A stretch of DNA of 64,000 nt from Rhodoferax sp. GTDB lineage: Bacteria; Pseudomonadota; Gammaproteobacteria; Burkholderiales; Burkholderiaceae_C. The translations under genes and the position numbers were made by a program. A model generated the notes under the pieces. That model was not told where the DNA came from. It saw only the letters and a program-made list of their open reading frames with translations, and did not search any database. Shown here one piece after another: positions 44,435 through 53,942 of the stretch (positions are counted from its first letter, which is position 1; every line of letters starts with the position of its first letter). The stretch covers positions 1 to 64,000 of the forward strand of contig NZ_JANXMU010000039.1 in the NCBI RefSeq assembly GCF_025354435.1. Direction: 5' to 3'.

Positions 44435-45528
44435 CACACCGTCGGCACGGTGCCGCCGTCGATCACATATTCGGTGCCGGTGATGGATGCCGCACGCGAC
44501 GACACCAGAAAGCCCACCAGATCGGCCACCTCGCGGGGCTTGCACGGGCGGCCCAGCGGAATGCCGCCCAGCGAGGCCATCAGCGCCTGGCGTGCGTCTT
44601 CGTAGCTGCTGCCGTTCTTCTGCGCGATGGCTTCCACCAGCCGGACCGATGCGTCGGTTTCAACCCAGCCCGGTGCCACACGCACCACGCGCACGCCCTG
44701 CGGGCTGACCTCCTTGGACAGGCTCTTGCTGTAGGTGGACAGCGCCGCCTTGGCCGCCGCGTAGGCCGTGGTGGCCTCGGGCAGGGGCAACTGGCTCTGG
44801 ATGGAGATGATGTGGACGATCACCCCCGCGCCTTGGGCCAGCATGCCCGGCAGCAAGGCCTGGTCCAACCGCACGGCGGGCAGCAGGTTCTGGTCCAGCG
44901 CCTTGTGCCATTCGCCGTCCGTCAGCAAGGCAAAGCCGCCCGCCGGGGCCGACGAGCCGCCCACCACGTGCACCAGGATGTCCACACCGCCCAGTTGCGC
45001 CTGCACCGCCGCCGCCACCGACGCGCAGCCCTTGGCCGTGGACACATCGGCCTCCACAAATGCCACGCCGGACTCGGTGGCCGGGCGGTGCCGCGCGGTG
45101 GTCAGCACTGTCGCGCCCGCCTGCGTCAACTGCGCCACCACGGCCGCGCCCACGCCCTGGGTGCCGCCGGTGACCAGCGCGCGGCGGCCTTCCAGCCCGA
45201 CGGGGTTGCGGATCTCCAGCGCGGTGATCTGGTCGCCACGGATACCAAACACAAACAGCAGATCGGCCGGGCTGCCGGGGAAATTGCCGCTGACCCGCGC
45301 CAGCAGCCGGGTGCTGTCGCCCGCCTGCGTCACGCCCAGGGGCACCAGGGTGCACTGGTATTTAGCCTGGGTCGCCTGGCTCCAGGCCTGGATGGCGGCG
45401 GTACCCTGGATGGCGTGGCCTTCGTCGTGCACCACGGCATCAGCGGTAAAACAATGGGCCAGCAACGCCGGGTCGCGGGCGCGGTCGGCTTCCAGGTAAC
45501 GGGCGATGGCGGTGGGCAGGGTCAACAT
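44434..45528 (-). CDS. SnoaL-like / short-chain dehydrogenase fusion
   Basis: This 364-residue protein fuses an N-terminal SnoaL/NTF2 domain (about residues 1-108: [39 protein letters not shown]) to a complete short-chain dehydrogenase (about residues 112-364). The SDR cofactor motif is TGGTQGVG; the catalytic Tyr and Lys are in YAAAK, with IISIQSQ before it and the [37 protein letters not shown] end. It likely isomerises or hydrates and then reduces a small substrate with NAD(P)H. The divergent HxlR gene probably controls it. Confidence 0.9.
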   Translation of the reverse strand: MLTLPTAIARYLEADRARDPALLAHCFTADAVVHDEGHAIQGTAAIQAWSQATQAKYQCTLVPLGVTQAGDSTRLLARVSGNFPGSPADLLFVFGIRGDQITALEIRNPVGLEGRRALVTGGTQGVGAAVVAQLTQAGATVLTTARHRPATESGVAFVEADVSTAKGCASVAAAVQAQLGGVDILVHVVGGSSAPAGGFALLTDGEWHKALDQNLLPAVRLDQALLPGMLAQGAGVIVHIISIQSQLPLPEATTAYAAAKAALSTYSKSLSKEVSPQGVRVVRVAPGWVETDASVRLVEAIAQKNGSSYEDARQALMASLGGIPLGRPCKPREVADLVGFLVSSRAASITGTEYVIDGGTVPTV

Positions 45529-45586
45529 GGCAGGGGTACTTTCAAGAGGGTTTGCAATGCGGCGATGTTGCGGTCACCATCCCGGC

Positions 45587-45955
45587 ATGACAAGAACGTA
45601 CCCCAAGGTAAGTACCCTGCCGCCTGCACGCAAAACCTACACCCCTCTGGCCGCCGCCATCGACCTGGAGGCCGTGTTCAGCCTGCTCGAAGGCCGCTGG
45701 AAGCTGCTGATCCTGTTCCATTTGTTCGGCGGCCAGGTGCAGCGCTTTTCGGAGCTGGAAAAGCACATCGACGGCATCTCGCAAAAGATGCTGGCCCAGC
45801 AGCTGCGCCAACTGGAGGCCGACGGCATCGTCGAGCGCACCGACCACTTCGAGCTGCCCCCGCGCGTGGACTACCGCATGACCGAGTGGGGCCAGGCGCT
45901 GTGCCCGGCGCTGGACGGGGTGCTGCAGTGGATGGAGGCGCGGGAGGGAGCCTAG
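45587..45955 (+). CDS. HxlR-family transcriptional regulator
   Basis: This 122-residue regulator has an MarR-like winged helix of the HxlR type: AVFSLLEGRWKLLILFHLFGGQVQRFSELEKHIDGISQKMLAQQLRQLEADGIVERTDHFELPPRVDYRMTEWG. The start at ATG 45587 is taken instead of an upstream ATG because its protein begins with a typical short tail. It lies divergent from the SnoaL-SDR gene with 58 bp between the starts, where its operator is likely. It lacks the usual single N-terminal cysteine of HypR, so the signal may be a small molecule. Confidence 0.9.
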   Translation: MTRTYPKVSTLPPARKTYTPLAAAIDLEAVFSLLEGRWKLLILFHLFGGQVQRFSELEKHIDGISQKMLAQQLRQLEADGIVERTDHFELPPRVDYRMTEWGQALCPALDGVLQWMEAREGA

Positions 45956-45982
45956 ACCGCGAGGGACCTGGTCCGCGCTGCC

Positions 45983-47584
45983 CTAATCTGCGAACGAGGG
46001 GATATGCACCGGCAGCACCGGGGCCTGCCATTGGTAGCCCGGTTGCAGCACGTTGCGGCGGGACTGGTTGCCCGCCCACTGGATGTTCAGCAGGTCGGCC
46101 ACCGTCCAGGCGGCCCAGTCGGCGCGAAACGGTTGGGCCGCCAAATCCGCGCTGGGCTGGTTGCGCCAGATGACGGCGGGAATGCGGTAGCCCGAGGGGG
46201 TGGACGGGCTGTGGCCTGCGCGGTCGCTGGCGTGCCCGACTTCCTGGCCGTGGTCAGACAGGTACATCCAGGCCCGGTAGGTCTGCGGCGGGCCGGTATC
46301 CCGCGCCATCTGCAGCAGCTCGGACACCACCGTGTCGTGGTAGAGCACGGCGGCATCGTATTCGCGCCGGAACTGGCGCACCCAGGCGCTGCGGCCCGCC
46401 TGCAACAGCCCGGTCTCCACGCCGTCGGTGCTGTCCTCAAACGGGTTGGCACCTTCGGGAAAGCGCAAACGGTAATGCGGATGGGCCCCCATCAGATGCA
46501 CCACCACCAGCTTGCGCGGGGTCGGGTCGTTCAGGGCCTCTTGCACGCAGTCCAGCAGTTCGCTGTCGAGCGAGGCACTGGCCCGGCCCGGCGTGCGGTT
46601 CACCATGTCGACCACGTCGGCCAGCCGTCCGTGCTTTTGCTCGATCGCCATGTCGTCGTGGTTGCTGATCCACCAGACCTTGTAGCCCGCCGCGCGGGCC
46701 AAGGCCAGCAGGTGCAGCGGGTCTTCACTCTCGGGCTGGCCAAAGTTGAGCATGCTGCGCATCGCGGGCAAGGTGCTGGCATCGACCGACCAGGCATTGC
46801 GCAACACCTGCATCTGGCTGCCCAACTGCGCCTGCTGCGCCAAGAGGCGCGGTGTGGTGGGGCGGCCATAGCCGTACAGCGCCAGGTTGTCACGGTTGAT
46901 GCTGTCGGTGATGACCAGCACCACGATGGCGGGCCCCGCCTGTGTCAGCGTGGGGGTGGCGGCCTGGGCGCGCTGCAGCGCCCGGTCACGCGCTTGCTGC
47001 TGGTCGCCCCATTGCCCGCGCAGGGTCTGCAGGGACTGCACCCAGTTCGGCCAGAACAGCAAGGGATGCAGCCGCCGCCAGGGTTTGCTGGCATACGCCA
47101 AGGTGGCAGCCAACAGCAATACGCAGGCCAAAGCCATCGCCCAGCGCGGATACGCGCGGCGAGCGCCTGGCAGAAGCATCGCCGCACGCGCGCCATGGTG
47201 CGCGCACCAGCCGAGCAACACCGCGCAAGCCACCGCCAGCGCGGCCCAGACCGCCATCTCGCGCCATTGCATAGCAAAGTATTCAGCGCTTTCCCTTGGG
47301 TTGGTATTGGCGGCAGACCCCAGCACCAGCGCGCCTTCGGGGGCGGCCTGGTAGGTGTGCAGCAGATACGCCCGGACCACCCCGTCCAGCACAAACGCCA
47401 TCGCCCACAGCCAAACCATGGCCGTGCGCAGGTGGTGCACGCCCGCGCTGCGTACCGGCCAAACCAGCCAGACCAGCATGGGCACCGCCAAAAGCGCCAA
47501 CTGCGCCACGCGCCGCCCCTCATGCCCCAGCGCGATGCAGGCCAGCAGCACGGTCGCCAGCAAAGCGGTGGTCCAGCGGGTCAT
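45983..47584 (-). CDS. Phosphoethanolamine transferase-like inner-membrane protein
   Basis: This 533-residue protein is taken from ATG 47584 (MTRWTTALLATVLLAC); ATG 47620 is also possible. Four to five N-terminal membrane helices precede a periplasmic sulfatase-fold domain of the EptA/CptA type. The domain has VITDSINRDNLALYGYGRPTTPRLL (with Ser where most homologues have the catalytic Thr), DIVDMVNRTPG-like VDMVNRTPG, VVHLMGAHPHYRLRFP and YLSDHGQEVG. It probably transfers phosphoethanolamine to lipid A or core. No two-component regulator adjoins it. Confidence 0.85.
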   Translation of the reverse strand: MTRWTTALLATVLLACIALGHEGRRVAQLALLAVPMLVWLVWPVRSAGVHHLRTAMVWLWAMAFVLDGVVRAYLLHTYQAAPEGALVLGSAANTNPRESAEYFAMQWREMAVWAALAVACAVLLGWCAHHGARAAMLLPGARRAYPRWAMALACVLLLAATLAYASKPWRRLHPLLFWPNWVQSLQTLRGQWGDQQQARDRALQRAQAATPTLTQAGPAIVVLVITDSINRDNLALYGYGRPTTPRLLAQQAQLGSQMQVLRNAWSVDASTLPAMRSMLNFGQPESEDPLHLLALARAAGYKVWWISNHDDMAIEQKHGRLADVVDMVNRTPGRASASLDSELLDCVQEALNDPTPRKLVVVHLMGAHPHYRLRFPEGANPFEDSTDGVETGLLQAGRSAWVRQFRREYDAAVLYHDTVVSELLQMARDTGPPQTYRAWMYLSDHGQEVGHASDRAGHSPSTPSGYRIPAVIWRNQPSADLAAQPFRADWAAWTVADLLNIQWAGNQSRRNVLQPGYQWQAPVLPVHIPSFAD

Positions 47585-47730
47585 GCAAAACAGGCTGGCG
47601 GTGGGGTTTGTAGGGTGCATGGAGTGTGTGCCAAAGGGCTGCGTTGGTGGTGCGCCCGGCGTTTTAGTTCCCCTGCACCTCGGCTGGCGGAGCGCGGTGG
47701 GTGCCCCAGATGGTCTGCCTGCCAAGGCTT

Positions 47731-47813
47731 ACAAGCTTTTTAGGCCTCCAGCGCACTATCTGTATTCGTAAGTAGCTATTTTTTAAATAGCAAAATCTGC
47801 AACCGCTAGCGGC
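47731..47813. repeat. Dispersed repeat family A, copy 14
   Basis: ACAAGCTTTTTAGGCCTCCAGCGCA, then TATTCGTAAGTAGCTATTTTTTAAATAGC and AACCGCTAGCGGC. The element carries both family blocks and an inner GCTATTT/AAATAGC hairpin. It lies between the transferase gene and the kdp promoter region. Confidence 0.8.
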
Positions 47814-47836
47814 ACCTCACCCCGCGCCGCCACCCG

Positions 47837-47888
47837 TCTTTACGCTTTCTATACGCCCCACCCCCACCTCTCTATCCCGTTTTTACGC
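47837..47888 (+). promoter_or_regulatory. Candidate KdpE operator upstream of the kdp operon
   Basis: TTTACGC at 47839-47845 is followed 11-12 bp later by TATACGCCCC (47851-47860), and a further TTTTACGC lies at 47881-47888. This resembles, from memory, the T-rich direct repeats followed by CCCC that KdpE binds before E. coli kdpFABC. It is 49 to 100 nt upstream of the first small ORF. Identification rests on similarity of pattern and on the adjacent kdp genes. Confidence 0.6.
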
Positions 47889-47936
47889 CCGCTTACCTAA
47901 GCTCAAACCATCAATTGCTCAAGAAAGCGGGATGGT

Positions 47937-48041
47937 ATGGATGTTCTATGGATCGCAGGTTTAGGCCTGCTGTGGGGGGTGATGGCACTCATGGTGAAGG
48001 GCTTCCAGAAGCTCGAAAAACCCAAGGGAGGCCGCGCATGA
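47937..48041 (+). CDS. 34-residue membrane peptide upstream of kdpF
   Basis: This short ORF (MDVLWIAGLGLLWGVMALMV then [14 protein letters not shown]) starts at ATG 47937 and overlaps the kdpF start by 4 nt (ATGA). It has one membrane helix and a basic C-terminus. Many bacteria have an unrelated-looking small membrane ORF just before kdpF. It may be a small Kdp subunit or a regulator; no function is known. A GGGA sequence sits upstream as a possible ribosome site. Confidence 0.6.
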   Translation: MDVLWIAGLGLLWGVMALMVKGFQKLEKPKGGRA

Positions 48042-48136
48042 TTCCGCTCGAAATGCTCTATGGCCTGGGGGGTTTGTGCGCCGTGCTGTTGCTGGCGTAT
48101 TTGGTGTATGCGCTGGTCTGCGCTGAGGAATTCTGA
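48038..48136 (+). CDS. kdpF: KdpF, small stabilising subunit of the K+ ATPase
   Basis: This 32-residue single-helix protein ([20 protein letters not shown] then [12 protein letters not shown]) precedes kdpA with a 1-bp TGATG overlap. Size, helix and position match KdpF, which sits between the KdpA and KdpB subunits and stabilises the complex. The preceding ORF overlaps it by 4 nt, so the whole head of the operon is translationally coupled. Confidence 0.88.
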   Translation: MIPLEMLYGLGGLCAVLLLAYLVYALVCAEEF

Positions 48137-49935
48137 TGAACGCGAATGCCTGGGGCCTGTTAGCCCTTTTTCTCGTGGTGCTGCTCGCGGCCGCCTGGCC
48201 GCTGGGCCTGTGGCTGGCGCGGCTGGCCAACGGCAACGTGCCGGGCTGGATGCACAAGGTCGAAGCGCCTTTGTACAAATTGGCGGGCACCTCGCCCGAC
48301 AAATCCATGCACTGGGCGCACTACGCGCTGGCGCTGCTGGCCTTCAACACGCTGGGCGCGCTGGTGGTGTACGCGCTGCAACGCCTGCAGGTATGGCTGC
48401 CGCTGAACCCGCAGGGCATGGCGGCGGTATCGGCCGACTCGTCTTTCAACACGGCGGTGAGTTTTGTCGCCAACACCGACTGGCAGGGCTATGCGGGCGA
48501 ATCCACCATGGGCTACTTGACGCAGATGCTGGGCCTGGCGGTGCAGAACTTCTTCTCTGCCGCCACCGGCATGGCCGTGGTGTTTGCGCTGATGCGCGGC
48601 TTTGCGGCGCGGTCTACCGCCGTGATTGGCAACTTCTGGGCCGACATCGTGCGGGTGACCGCCTGGGTGCTGGTGCCGCTGTCGCTGGTGTTCGCGGTGG
48701 TGTTGGTCGGCCAGGGCGTGATCCAGAACTTTGACGGCTACAAGGACGTGACCACCCTCGAAGTCACGGCCTTCCAGCAGCCCAAAGTGGACGCAGCCGG
48801 TGCGCCGGTGCTGGACGACAAGGGCCAACCGGTGCTGGAAGATGCCAAGACCCCAACGCAAACCCTGCCCATGGGCCCGGTCGCGTCGCAAGAGGCCATC
48901 AAGATGCTGGGCACCAACGGTGGCGGTTTCTTTAACGCCAACTCGGCCCACCCGTACGAGAACCCCTCGGCGCTGACCAACTTCCTGCAGATGCTGGCGA
49001 TTTTCCTGATCCCCGCCGCGCTGTGCTTCACCTTTGGCAGCGTGGTGGGTGACAAGCGCCAGGGCTGGGCCGTGCTGTCGGCGATGACCATCCTGTTCGT
49101 GATTGCGGTCATCGCCATCATGCCCGCCGAGCAAGCCGGCAACCCGCTGCTGCCACCGCTGGGCGTGGACCAGATGGCTAGCAGCCTGCAGTCGGGCGGC
49201 AATATGGAAGGCAAGGAGCTGCGCTACGGCATCGCCGCCAGCAGCCTGTTTGCGGTGGTCACCACGGCCGCTTCGTGCGGCGCGGTGAATGCCATGCACG
49301 ACTCGTTCACCCCGCTGGGTGGCATGGTGCCGCTGGTGATGATGCAGCTGGGCGAGGTGGTGTTTGGCGGCGTGGGTTCGGGCCTGTACGGCATGCTGAT
49401 CTTCGCCATCCTGGCGGTGTTCATCGCCGGGCTGATGATTGGCCGCACCCCCGAGTACCTGGGCAAGAAGATCGAGGTGCATGAGATGAAGCTGACCTCC
49501 ATCGCCATCCTGGTGACACCCATCGTGGTGCTGGCGGGCACCGCCGTGGCGGTGATGGCCACCGGCGGGCTGGCGGGTATTGCCAACCCCGGCGCGCATG
49601 GTTTCTCGGAGATTCTGTATGCGCTGACCTCGGCCGGTAACAACAACGGCAGCGCGTTTGCGGGGCTGTCGGCCAACACACCGTTCTACAACATCCTGCT
49701 GGGCATCGTGATGTGGATCGGGCGCTTCGGGATGATCGTGCCGGTGTTGGCCATCGCCGGTTCGCTGGCCGCCAAGCAGCGGCTGCCGGTGACCTCGGGC
49801 ACGCTGCCCACACACGGCCCGCTGTTTGTCACCCTGCTGATCGGCACCGTGCTGCTGGTGGGCTTGCTGAACTACGTGCCCGCGCTGGCCCTGGGCCCGA
49901 TGGTCGAACACCTGGTTTTATGGGCACAACCATGA
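48136..49935 (+). CDS. kdpA: K+-transporting ATPase subunit A
   Basis: This 599-residue channel-like subunit has ten membrane helices and the K+-selectivity signatures: [53 protein letters not shown] and [10 protein letters not shown]. It binds K+ at micromolar levels and passes it to KdpB. It is coupled to kdpF (TGATG). Unusually, a family A repeat separates it from kdpB by 82 nt, whereas these genes normally overlap or abut. Confidence 0.98.
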   Translation: MNANAWGLLALFLVVLLAAAWPLGLWLARLANGNVPGWMHKVEAPLYKLAGTSPDKSMHWAHYALALLAFNTLGALVVYALQRLQVWLPLNPQGMAAVSADSSFNTAVSFVANTDWQGYAGESTMGYLTQMLGLAVQNFFSAATGMAVVFALMRGFAARSTAVIGNFWADIVRVTAWVLVPLSLVFAVVLVGQGVIQNFDGYKDVTTLEVTAFQQPKVDAAGAPVLDDKGQPVLEDAKTPTQTLPMGPVASQEAIKMLGTNGGGFFNANSAHPYENPSALTNFLQMLAIFLIPAALCFTFGSVVGDKRQGWAVLSAMTILFVIAVIAIMPAEQAGNPLLPPLGVDQMASSLQSGGNMEGKELRYGIAASSLFAVVTTAASCGAVNAMHDSFTPLGGMVPLVMMQLGEVVFGGVGSGLYGMLIFAILAVFIAGLMIGRTPEYLGKKIEVHEMKLTSIAILVTPIVVLAGTAVAVMATGGLAGIANPGAHGFSEILYALTSAGNNNGSAFAGLSANTPFYNILLGIVMWIGRFGMIVPVLAIAGSLAAKQRLPVTSGTLPTHGPLFVTLLIGTVLLVGLLNYVPALALGPMVEHLVLWAQP

Positions 49936-50005
49936 TTGCTACTACTTTGATAGCTAGCAACGTAGGCAGCACCTACGCCAGAGCCCTGTTTTTCTTAAAT
50001 TTTCG
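49935..50005 (+). repeat. Dispersed repeat family A, copy 15, inside the kdp operon
   Basis: ATTGCTACTACTTTGATAGCT, then ACCTACGCCAGAGCCCTGTTTTTCTTAAATTTTC. It begins at the kdpA stop codon and ends about 12 nt before the kdpB start, so it forms almost the whole intergenic region. No terminator-grade hairpin is evident. Confidence 0.82.
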
Positions 50006-50017
50006 AAAGATACCCGT

Positions 50018-52105
50018 ATGAACACCCAAAAGTCTTTGGTGTTGCCCGGCTCCTCACTATTTCACCCTGCCCTGCTCAAGCCCGCGCTGGCCGCGGCCTT
50101 CACCAAGCTCAGTCCCCGCGTGCAATGGCACAACCCGGTGATGTTCGTGGTCTACATCGGCAGCATCTTGACCACGCTGTTTGGCGTGCTGGCGCTGCAA
50201 AGCGGCGACGGCTCGGCCAGCTTCGTGCTGTCGGTGGCGGTGTGGCTGTGGTTCACGGTGCTGTTCGCCAACTTTGCCGAAGCCCTGGCCGAAGGGCGCG
50301 CCCAGGCGCAGGCTTCTTCGCTGCGCGGCCTGAAGAAAAGCACCATGGCCAAGAAACTGGCCAAGCCGGTGCACGGCTCTAGCTGGTTGCCGGAAGAAGC
50401 CGAGAACCTACGTAAGGGCGACGTGGTGCTGGTCGAGGCGCATGACCTGATTCCGCTGGACGGCGAAGTCATCGAAGGCGTGGCCTCGGTGGACGAGAGC
50501 GCCATCACCGGCGAATCGGCACCGGTGGTGCGCGAATCGGGTGGCGACTTTTCCTCCGTTACCGGCGGCACCCGCGTGTTGTCCGACTGGCTGGTGGTGC
50601 GCATCGGCGTGAACCCCGGCGAGTCCTTCCTGGACCGCATGATCAGCATGGTCGAAGGCGCCAAGCGCCAGAAGACGCCGAACGAGATCGCCCTGACGAT
50701 TCTGCTGGTGGCGCTGACCATCGTGTTTCTGGTGGTGACCGTGACGCTGCTGCCGTTCTCCAGCTTTAGCGTGCAAGCCGCCGGTGCGGGCACCGTGGTG
50801 AGCATGACGGCGCTGATCGCGCTGCTGGTCTGCCTGATCCCCACCACCATCGGCGGCCTGCTGTCCGCCGTGGGTGTGGCCGGCATGAGCCGCATGATGC
50901 AGGCGAACGTGATCGCCACCTCGGGCCGCGCGGTAGAAGCCGCGGGCGACGTGGACGTGCTGCTGCTGGACAAAACCGGCACCATCACCCACGGTAACCG
51001 CCAGGCCTCGGCCTTCTTCCCCGCGCCCGGCGTGAGCGAAGCCCAGCTGGCGGCCTGCGCCGCACAGGCCTCGCAGGCCGATGAAACCCCCGAAGGCCGC
51101 AGTATCGTGGCCCTGGCCCAGCGCCTCGGTGCGGTGCAGCCGCTGGTCGGCACCACCACGGAAGTGCCTTTTACCGCGCAGACCCGCATGAGCGGTATCG
51201 ACCTGCAAATGGCCGACGGCCATTTGCGCGTGCTGCGCAAGGGCGCGGTGGACGCGATCCGCAAGTACGTGCAGGGCCAAAACGGCCGCATGCCCACCGA
51301 AGTCGGCAAGAACGCCGACGACGTGGCGCGCCGCGGCAGCACGCCGCTGGTGGTGGTGGAAGGCAGCACGGTACTCGGCGTGGTCGAGCTGAAAGACATC
51401 GTCAAGGCCGGTATCAAGGAGCGCTTTGGCGAGCTGCGCCGCATGGGCATCAAGACGGTGATGATCACCGGCGACAACAAGCTCACCGCTGCCGCCATCG
51501 CCGCCGAAGCCGGGGTCGATGACTTTCTGGCCGAGGCCACGCCCGAGCAAAAGCTGGCCCTGATCCGCCAGTACCAAAGCGAAGGCCGCCTGGTCGCCAT
51601 GACGGGCGACGGCACCAACGATGCCCCCGCGCTGGCCCAGGCCGACGTGGCCGTGGCCATGAACAGCGGCACCCAGGCCGCCAAGGAAGCCGGGAACATG
51701 GTGGATCTGGACTCCAACCCCACCAAGCTGCTGGAGATTGTGGAAACCGGCAAGGCGCTGCTGATGACGCGCGGCTCGCTGACCACCTTCTCGATTGCCA
51801 ACGACGTGGCCAAGTACTTCGCCATCATCCCGGCGATCTTCGTCAGCACCTACCCGCAACTGAAAGCGCTGAACGTGATGGACCTGGGCAGCCCGTCCTC
51901 GGCCATCTTGTCGGCCGTTATTTTCAACGCGCTGATCATCATGTTCCTGGTGCCACTGGCGCTGAAGGGCGTGCGCTACCGGCCGGTGGGAGCCGCCGCG
52001 CTGCTGCGCCGCAACCTGCTGATTTACGGCCTGGGCGGTTTGGTGGTGCCCTTCATCGGCATCAAGGCGATTGACATGGTTTTAGTCGCCATACACATGG
52101 TTTAA
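50018..52105 (+). CDS. kdpB: K+-transporting ATPase subunit B
   Basis: This 695-residue P-type ATPase is the energy unit of Kdp. The phosphorylated aspartate is D318 in DKTGT; the actuator loop is AITGES, the hinge [47 protein letters not shown], and KGAVD marks the N-domain. The membrane part holds [12 protein letters not shown]. Length and motifs are normal. The ribosome site before ATG 50018 is weak (GAAAG), and the repeat upstream may alter translation relative to kdpA. Confidence 0.98.
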   Translation: MNTQKSLVLPGSSLFHPALLKPALAAAFTKLSPRVQWHNPVMFVVYIGSILTTLFGVLALQSGDGSASFVLSVAVWLWFTVLFANFAEALAEGRAQAQASSLRGLKKSTMAKKLAKPVHGSSWLPEEAENLRKGDVVLVEAHDLIPLDGEVIEGVASVDESAITGESAPVVRESGGDFSSVTGGTRVLSDWLVVRIGVNPGESFLDRMISMVEGAKRQKTPNEIALTILLVALTIVFLVVTVTLLPFSSFSVQAAGAGTVVSMTALIALLVCLIPTTIGGLLSAVGVAGMSRMMQANVIATSGRAVEAAGDVDVLLLDKTGTITHGNRQASAFFPAPGVSEAQLAACAAQASQADETPEGRSIVALAQRLGAVQPLVGTTTEVPFTAQTRMSGIDLQMADGHLRVLRKGAVDAIRKYVQGQNGRMPTEVGKNADDVARRGSTPLVVVEGSTVLGVVELKDIVKAGIKERFGELRRMGIKTVMITGDNKLTAAAIAAEAGVDDFLAEATPEQKLALIRQYQSEGRLVAMTGDGTNDAPALAQADVAVAMNSGTQAAKEAGNMVDLDSNPTKLLEIVETGKALLMTRGSLTTFSIANDVAKYFAIIPAIFVSTYPQLKALNVMDLGSPSSAILSAVIFNALIIMFLVPLALKGVRYRPVGAAALLRRNLLIYGLGGLVVPFIGIKAIDMVLVAIHMV

Positions 52106-52115
52106 GGAATTCAAA

Positions 52116-52688
52116 ATGAACGCGATTCTTCGTCCTACCCTGGTTTTATTCACGGCGCTCACGCTGCTCACCGGCGTGGTCTACCCCTTGGTTGTCACCG
52201 GCGTGGGCCAGGCGGCTTTTCCCAAAGAAGCCGCGGGCAGCCTGATCCTGCGCGACGGCAAGCCCGTGGGCTCCGAGCTGATCGGCCAGAACTTCAGCGA
52301 CCCCAAGCATTTTTGGGGTCGCCCCTCGGCCACCGGCCCGCAGCCGTACAACAGTGCGGCCTCCAGCGGCTCCAACCAGGGGCCGCTGAACCCGGCGCTG
52401 GTGGAGGCGGTCAAGGGCCGCATCCAGGCCCTGCGTGATGCCGATCCTGGCAATACCGCGCCAGTGCCGGTGGACCTGGTGACGGCCTCCGCCAGCGGGC
52501 TGGACCCGCACATCAGCCCGGCCGCCGCACAGTACCAAACCAGCCGCGTGGCCAAAGCCCGTGGCCTGCCACAAGCCCAGGTGGCGGCCTTGGTGCAGCA
52601 GCAGACCGAGCGCCCCCTGGCGGGCTTTCTGGGTGAAGCACGGGTGAATGTGCTGGTGCTGAACCTGGCGCTGGAAGCTCTGCACTAA
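52116..52688 (+). CDS. kdpC: K+-transporting ATPase subunit C
   Basis: This 190-residue subunit has one N-terminal membrane helix and a periplasmic domain that raises ATP affinity of KdpB. Signatures: [78 protein letters not shown] and [14 protein letters not shown]. It starts 10 nt after kdpB behind AAGGAA. A 39-codon ORF follows 19 nt after its stop. Confidence 0.97.
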   Translation: MNAILRPTLVLFTALTLLTGVVYPLVVTGVGQAAFPKEAAGSLILRDGKPVGSELIGQNFSDPKHFWGRPSATGPQPYNSAASSGSNQGPLNPALVEAVKGRIQALRDADPGNTAPVPVDLVTASASGLDPHISPAAAQYQTSRVAKARGLPQAQVAALVQQQTERPLAGFLGEARVNVLVLNLALEALH

Positions 52689-52707
52689 ATTTCGCGTCAA
52701 GCCCTCT

Positions 52708-52827
52708 ATGCCACCGGAATTTGCTGCGCTGCTGTGCGCCCTGGCCGCCCTGTGCCTGCCGTTGCTGCTGGCCTGGGGCATCGTGGCCTGGCAAAGCCGC
52801 GCCAAACCACCCCGGAGCCGACGGTGA
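52708..52827 (+). CDS. 39-residue membrane peptide, first gene of the GNAT-C39/RimK cassette
   Basis: This ORF (MPPEFAALLCALAALCLPLL then LAWGIVAWQSRAKPPRSRR) encodes one membrane helix and a strongly basic Arg/Lys/Pro C-terminus. Its TGA overlaps the GTG start of the GNAT/C39 gene (GTGA). It starts 19 nt after kdpC. Its position suggests that it is a third component of the cassette: a membrane adaptor, or possibly the peptide substrate of the downstream ligase. Coding status rests on the coupled overlap and the helix pattern; no family is recognised. Confidence 0.55.
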   Translation: MPPEFAALLCALAALCLPLLLAWGIVAWQSRAKPPRSRR

Positions 52828-53942
52828 ACATGCGCGCCACCGGGGTGTGGCTCCGCACGGCCCGCCTGCAGGACACCACCGCCCTGGGCCAACTGGAGCA
52901 GCGCACCTTCAGCGCAGACCGCATCTCCGCACGCAGTTGGCGGCGGCTGGTGGCCAGTCCCTCGGCCACCGTCACCCTGGCCCAGAACGCACACGGCCTG
53001 GCCGGGGCCAGCGTGCTGCTGCACAGCGCCTGCAGCTCGGTGGCCCGCCTGTACTCCATCGCCGTAGACCCGGCGGTGCGCGGCCAGGGCGTGGCCCGGC
53101 AGCTGCTGGAGGCGGCGATGGAACGGGCGCGGGCCACCGGGGCCTCCGTGCTGCGGCTGGAAACCCGGGTCGACAACACTGCGGCCCAAGCCCTGTTCAC
53201 CCGCTGCGGCTTCGTTCCACTAGACCGCAAACCCGGCTACTACGCCGACGGCATGGACGCGCTGCGTTACCAGGCATCGCTGTGGAACCTGGGCAAGGCG
53301 GCGGTGGCGGTGGCCCTGCGCGCACCGTATTACGGCCAGACGCTGGACTTCAGTTGCGGCCCCTGCGCCCTGCTGATGGCCATGGCCGCCCTGGACCCAC
53401 GCACCGAGCTGGACCGCGCGGCCGAAATCCGCATCTGGCGCGAAGCCACCACCGTCTTCATGGCCGCAGGCCACGGCGGCTGTGGCCCGTTTGGGCTGGC
53501 GCTGGCCGCCGTACAGCGCGGCTTTGCGGCCACGGTGTACGCCCCCGCCGGGGCCACGCTGTTCACCGACAGCGTGCGCGACCCGCGCAAAAAGGAGGTC
53601 ATTGCGCTGGTGGAGTCGGACTTTCGCGCCGAGATCGTGGCGGCGGGTGCCGATGTCATCGAGTCCCCCGTCTCGCCCGAGCGCATTGCCGACCACCTGC
53701 AGCGCGGTGGCGTGCCCATTGTGCTCATCAGCCTGTGGCGGCTGCACGGCGAAAAAGGCCCGCACTGGGTGGTGGTGACCGGCTTTGATGGCGCGGTGTT
53801 CCGCATTCTCGACCCCATCGCCCCACCCCCGGATGGCGACCCCGGTGTCGCCGTCAGCATCGACGAATTCCAGCGCATCACGCGATACGGCCGCCGCAAG
53901 CAAACGGCGGCGGTCATTCTTACCAACAAAGGCCCCTTGTGA
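52824..53942 (+). CDS. GNAT acetyltransferase / C39-like peptidase fusion
   Basis: This 372-residue protein joins a GNAT domain (about residues 6-145; VDPAVRGQGVARQLLEAAMERARATGASVLRLETRVDN) to a papain-like C39-type domain (about 165-345). The peptidase residues are C178 in FSCGPCALLM, H314 in GPHWVVVTGFD and an aspartate in RILDPIAPP. GTG 52824 has GGAG at 6 nt; ATG 52830 is an alternative. It overlaps the flanking genes by 4 nt on both sides. The pair with a RimK-type ligase is known from comparative genomics as a proposed peptide-synthesis or modification system; no substrate is known. Confidence 0.85.
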   Translation: MNMRATGVWLRTARLQDTTALGQLEQRTFSADRISARSWRRLVASPSATVTLAQNAHGLAGASVLLHSACSSVARLYSIAVDPAVRGQGVARQLLEAAMERARATGASVLRLETRVDNTAAQALFTRCGFVPLDRKPGYYADGMDALRYQASLWNLGKAAVAVALRAPYYGQTLDFSCGPCALLMAMAALDPRTELDRAAEIRIWREATTVFMAAGHGGCGPFGLALAAVQRGFAATVYAPAGATLFTDSVRDPRKKEVIALVESDFRAEIVAAGADVIESPVSPERIADHLQRGGVPIVLISLWRLHGEKGPHWVVVTGFDGAVFRILDPIAPPPDGDPGVAVSIDEFQRITRYGRRKQTAAVILTNKGPL

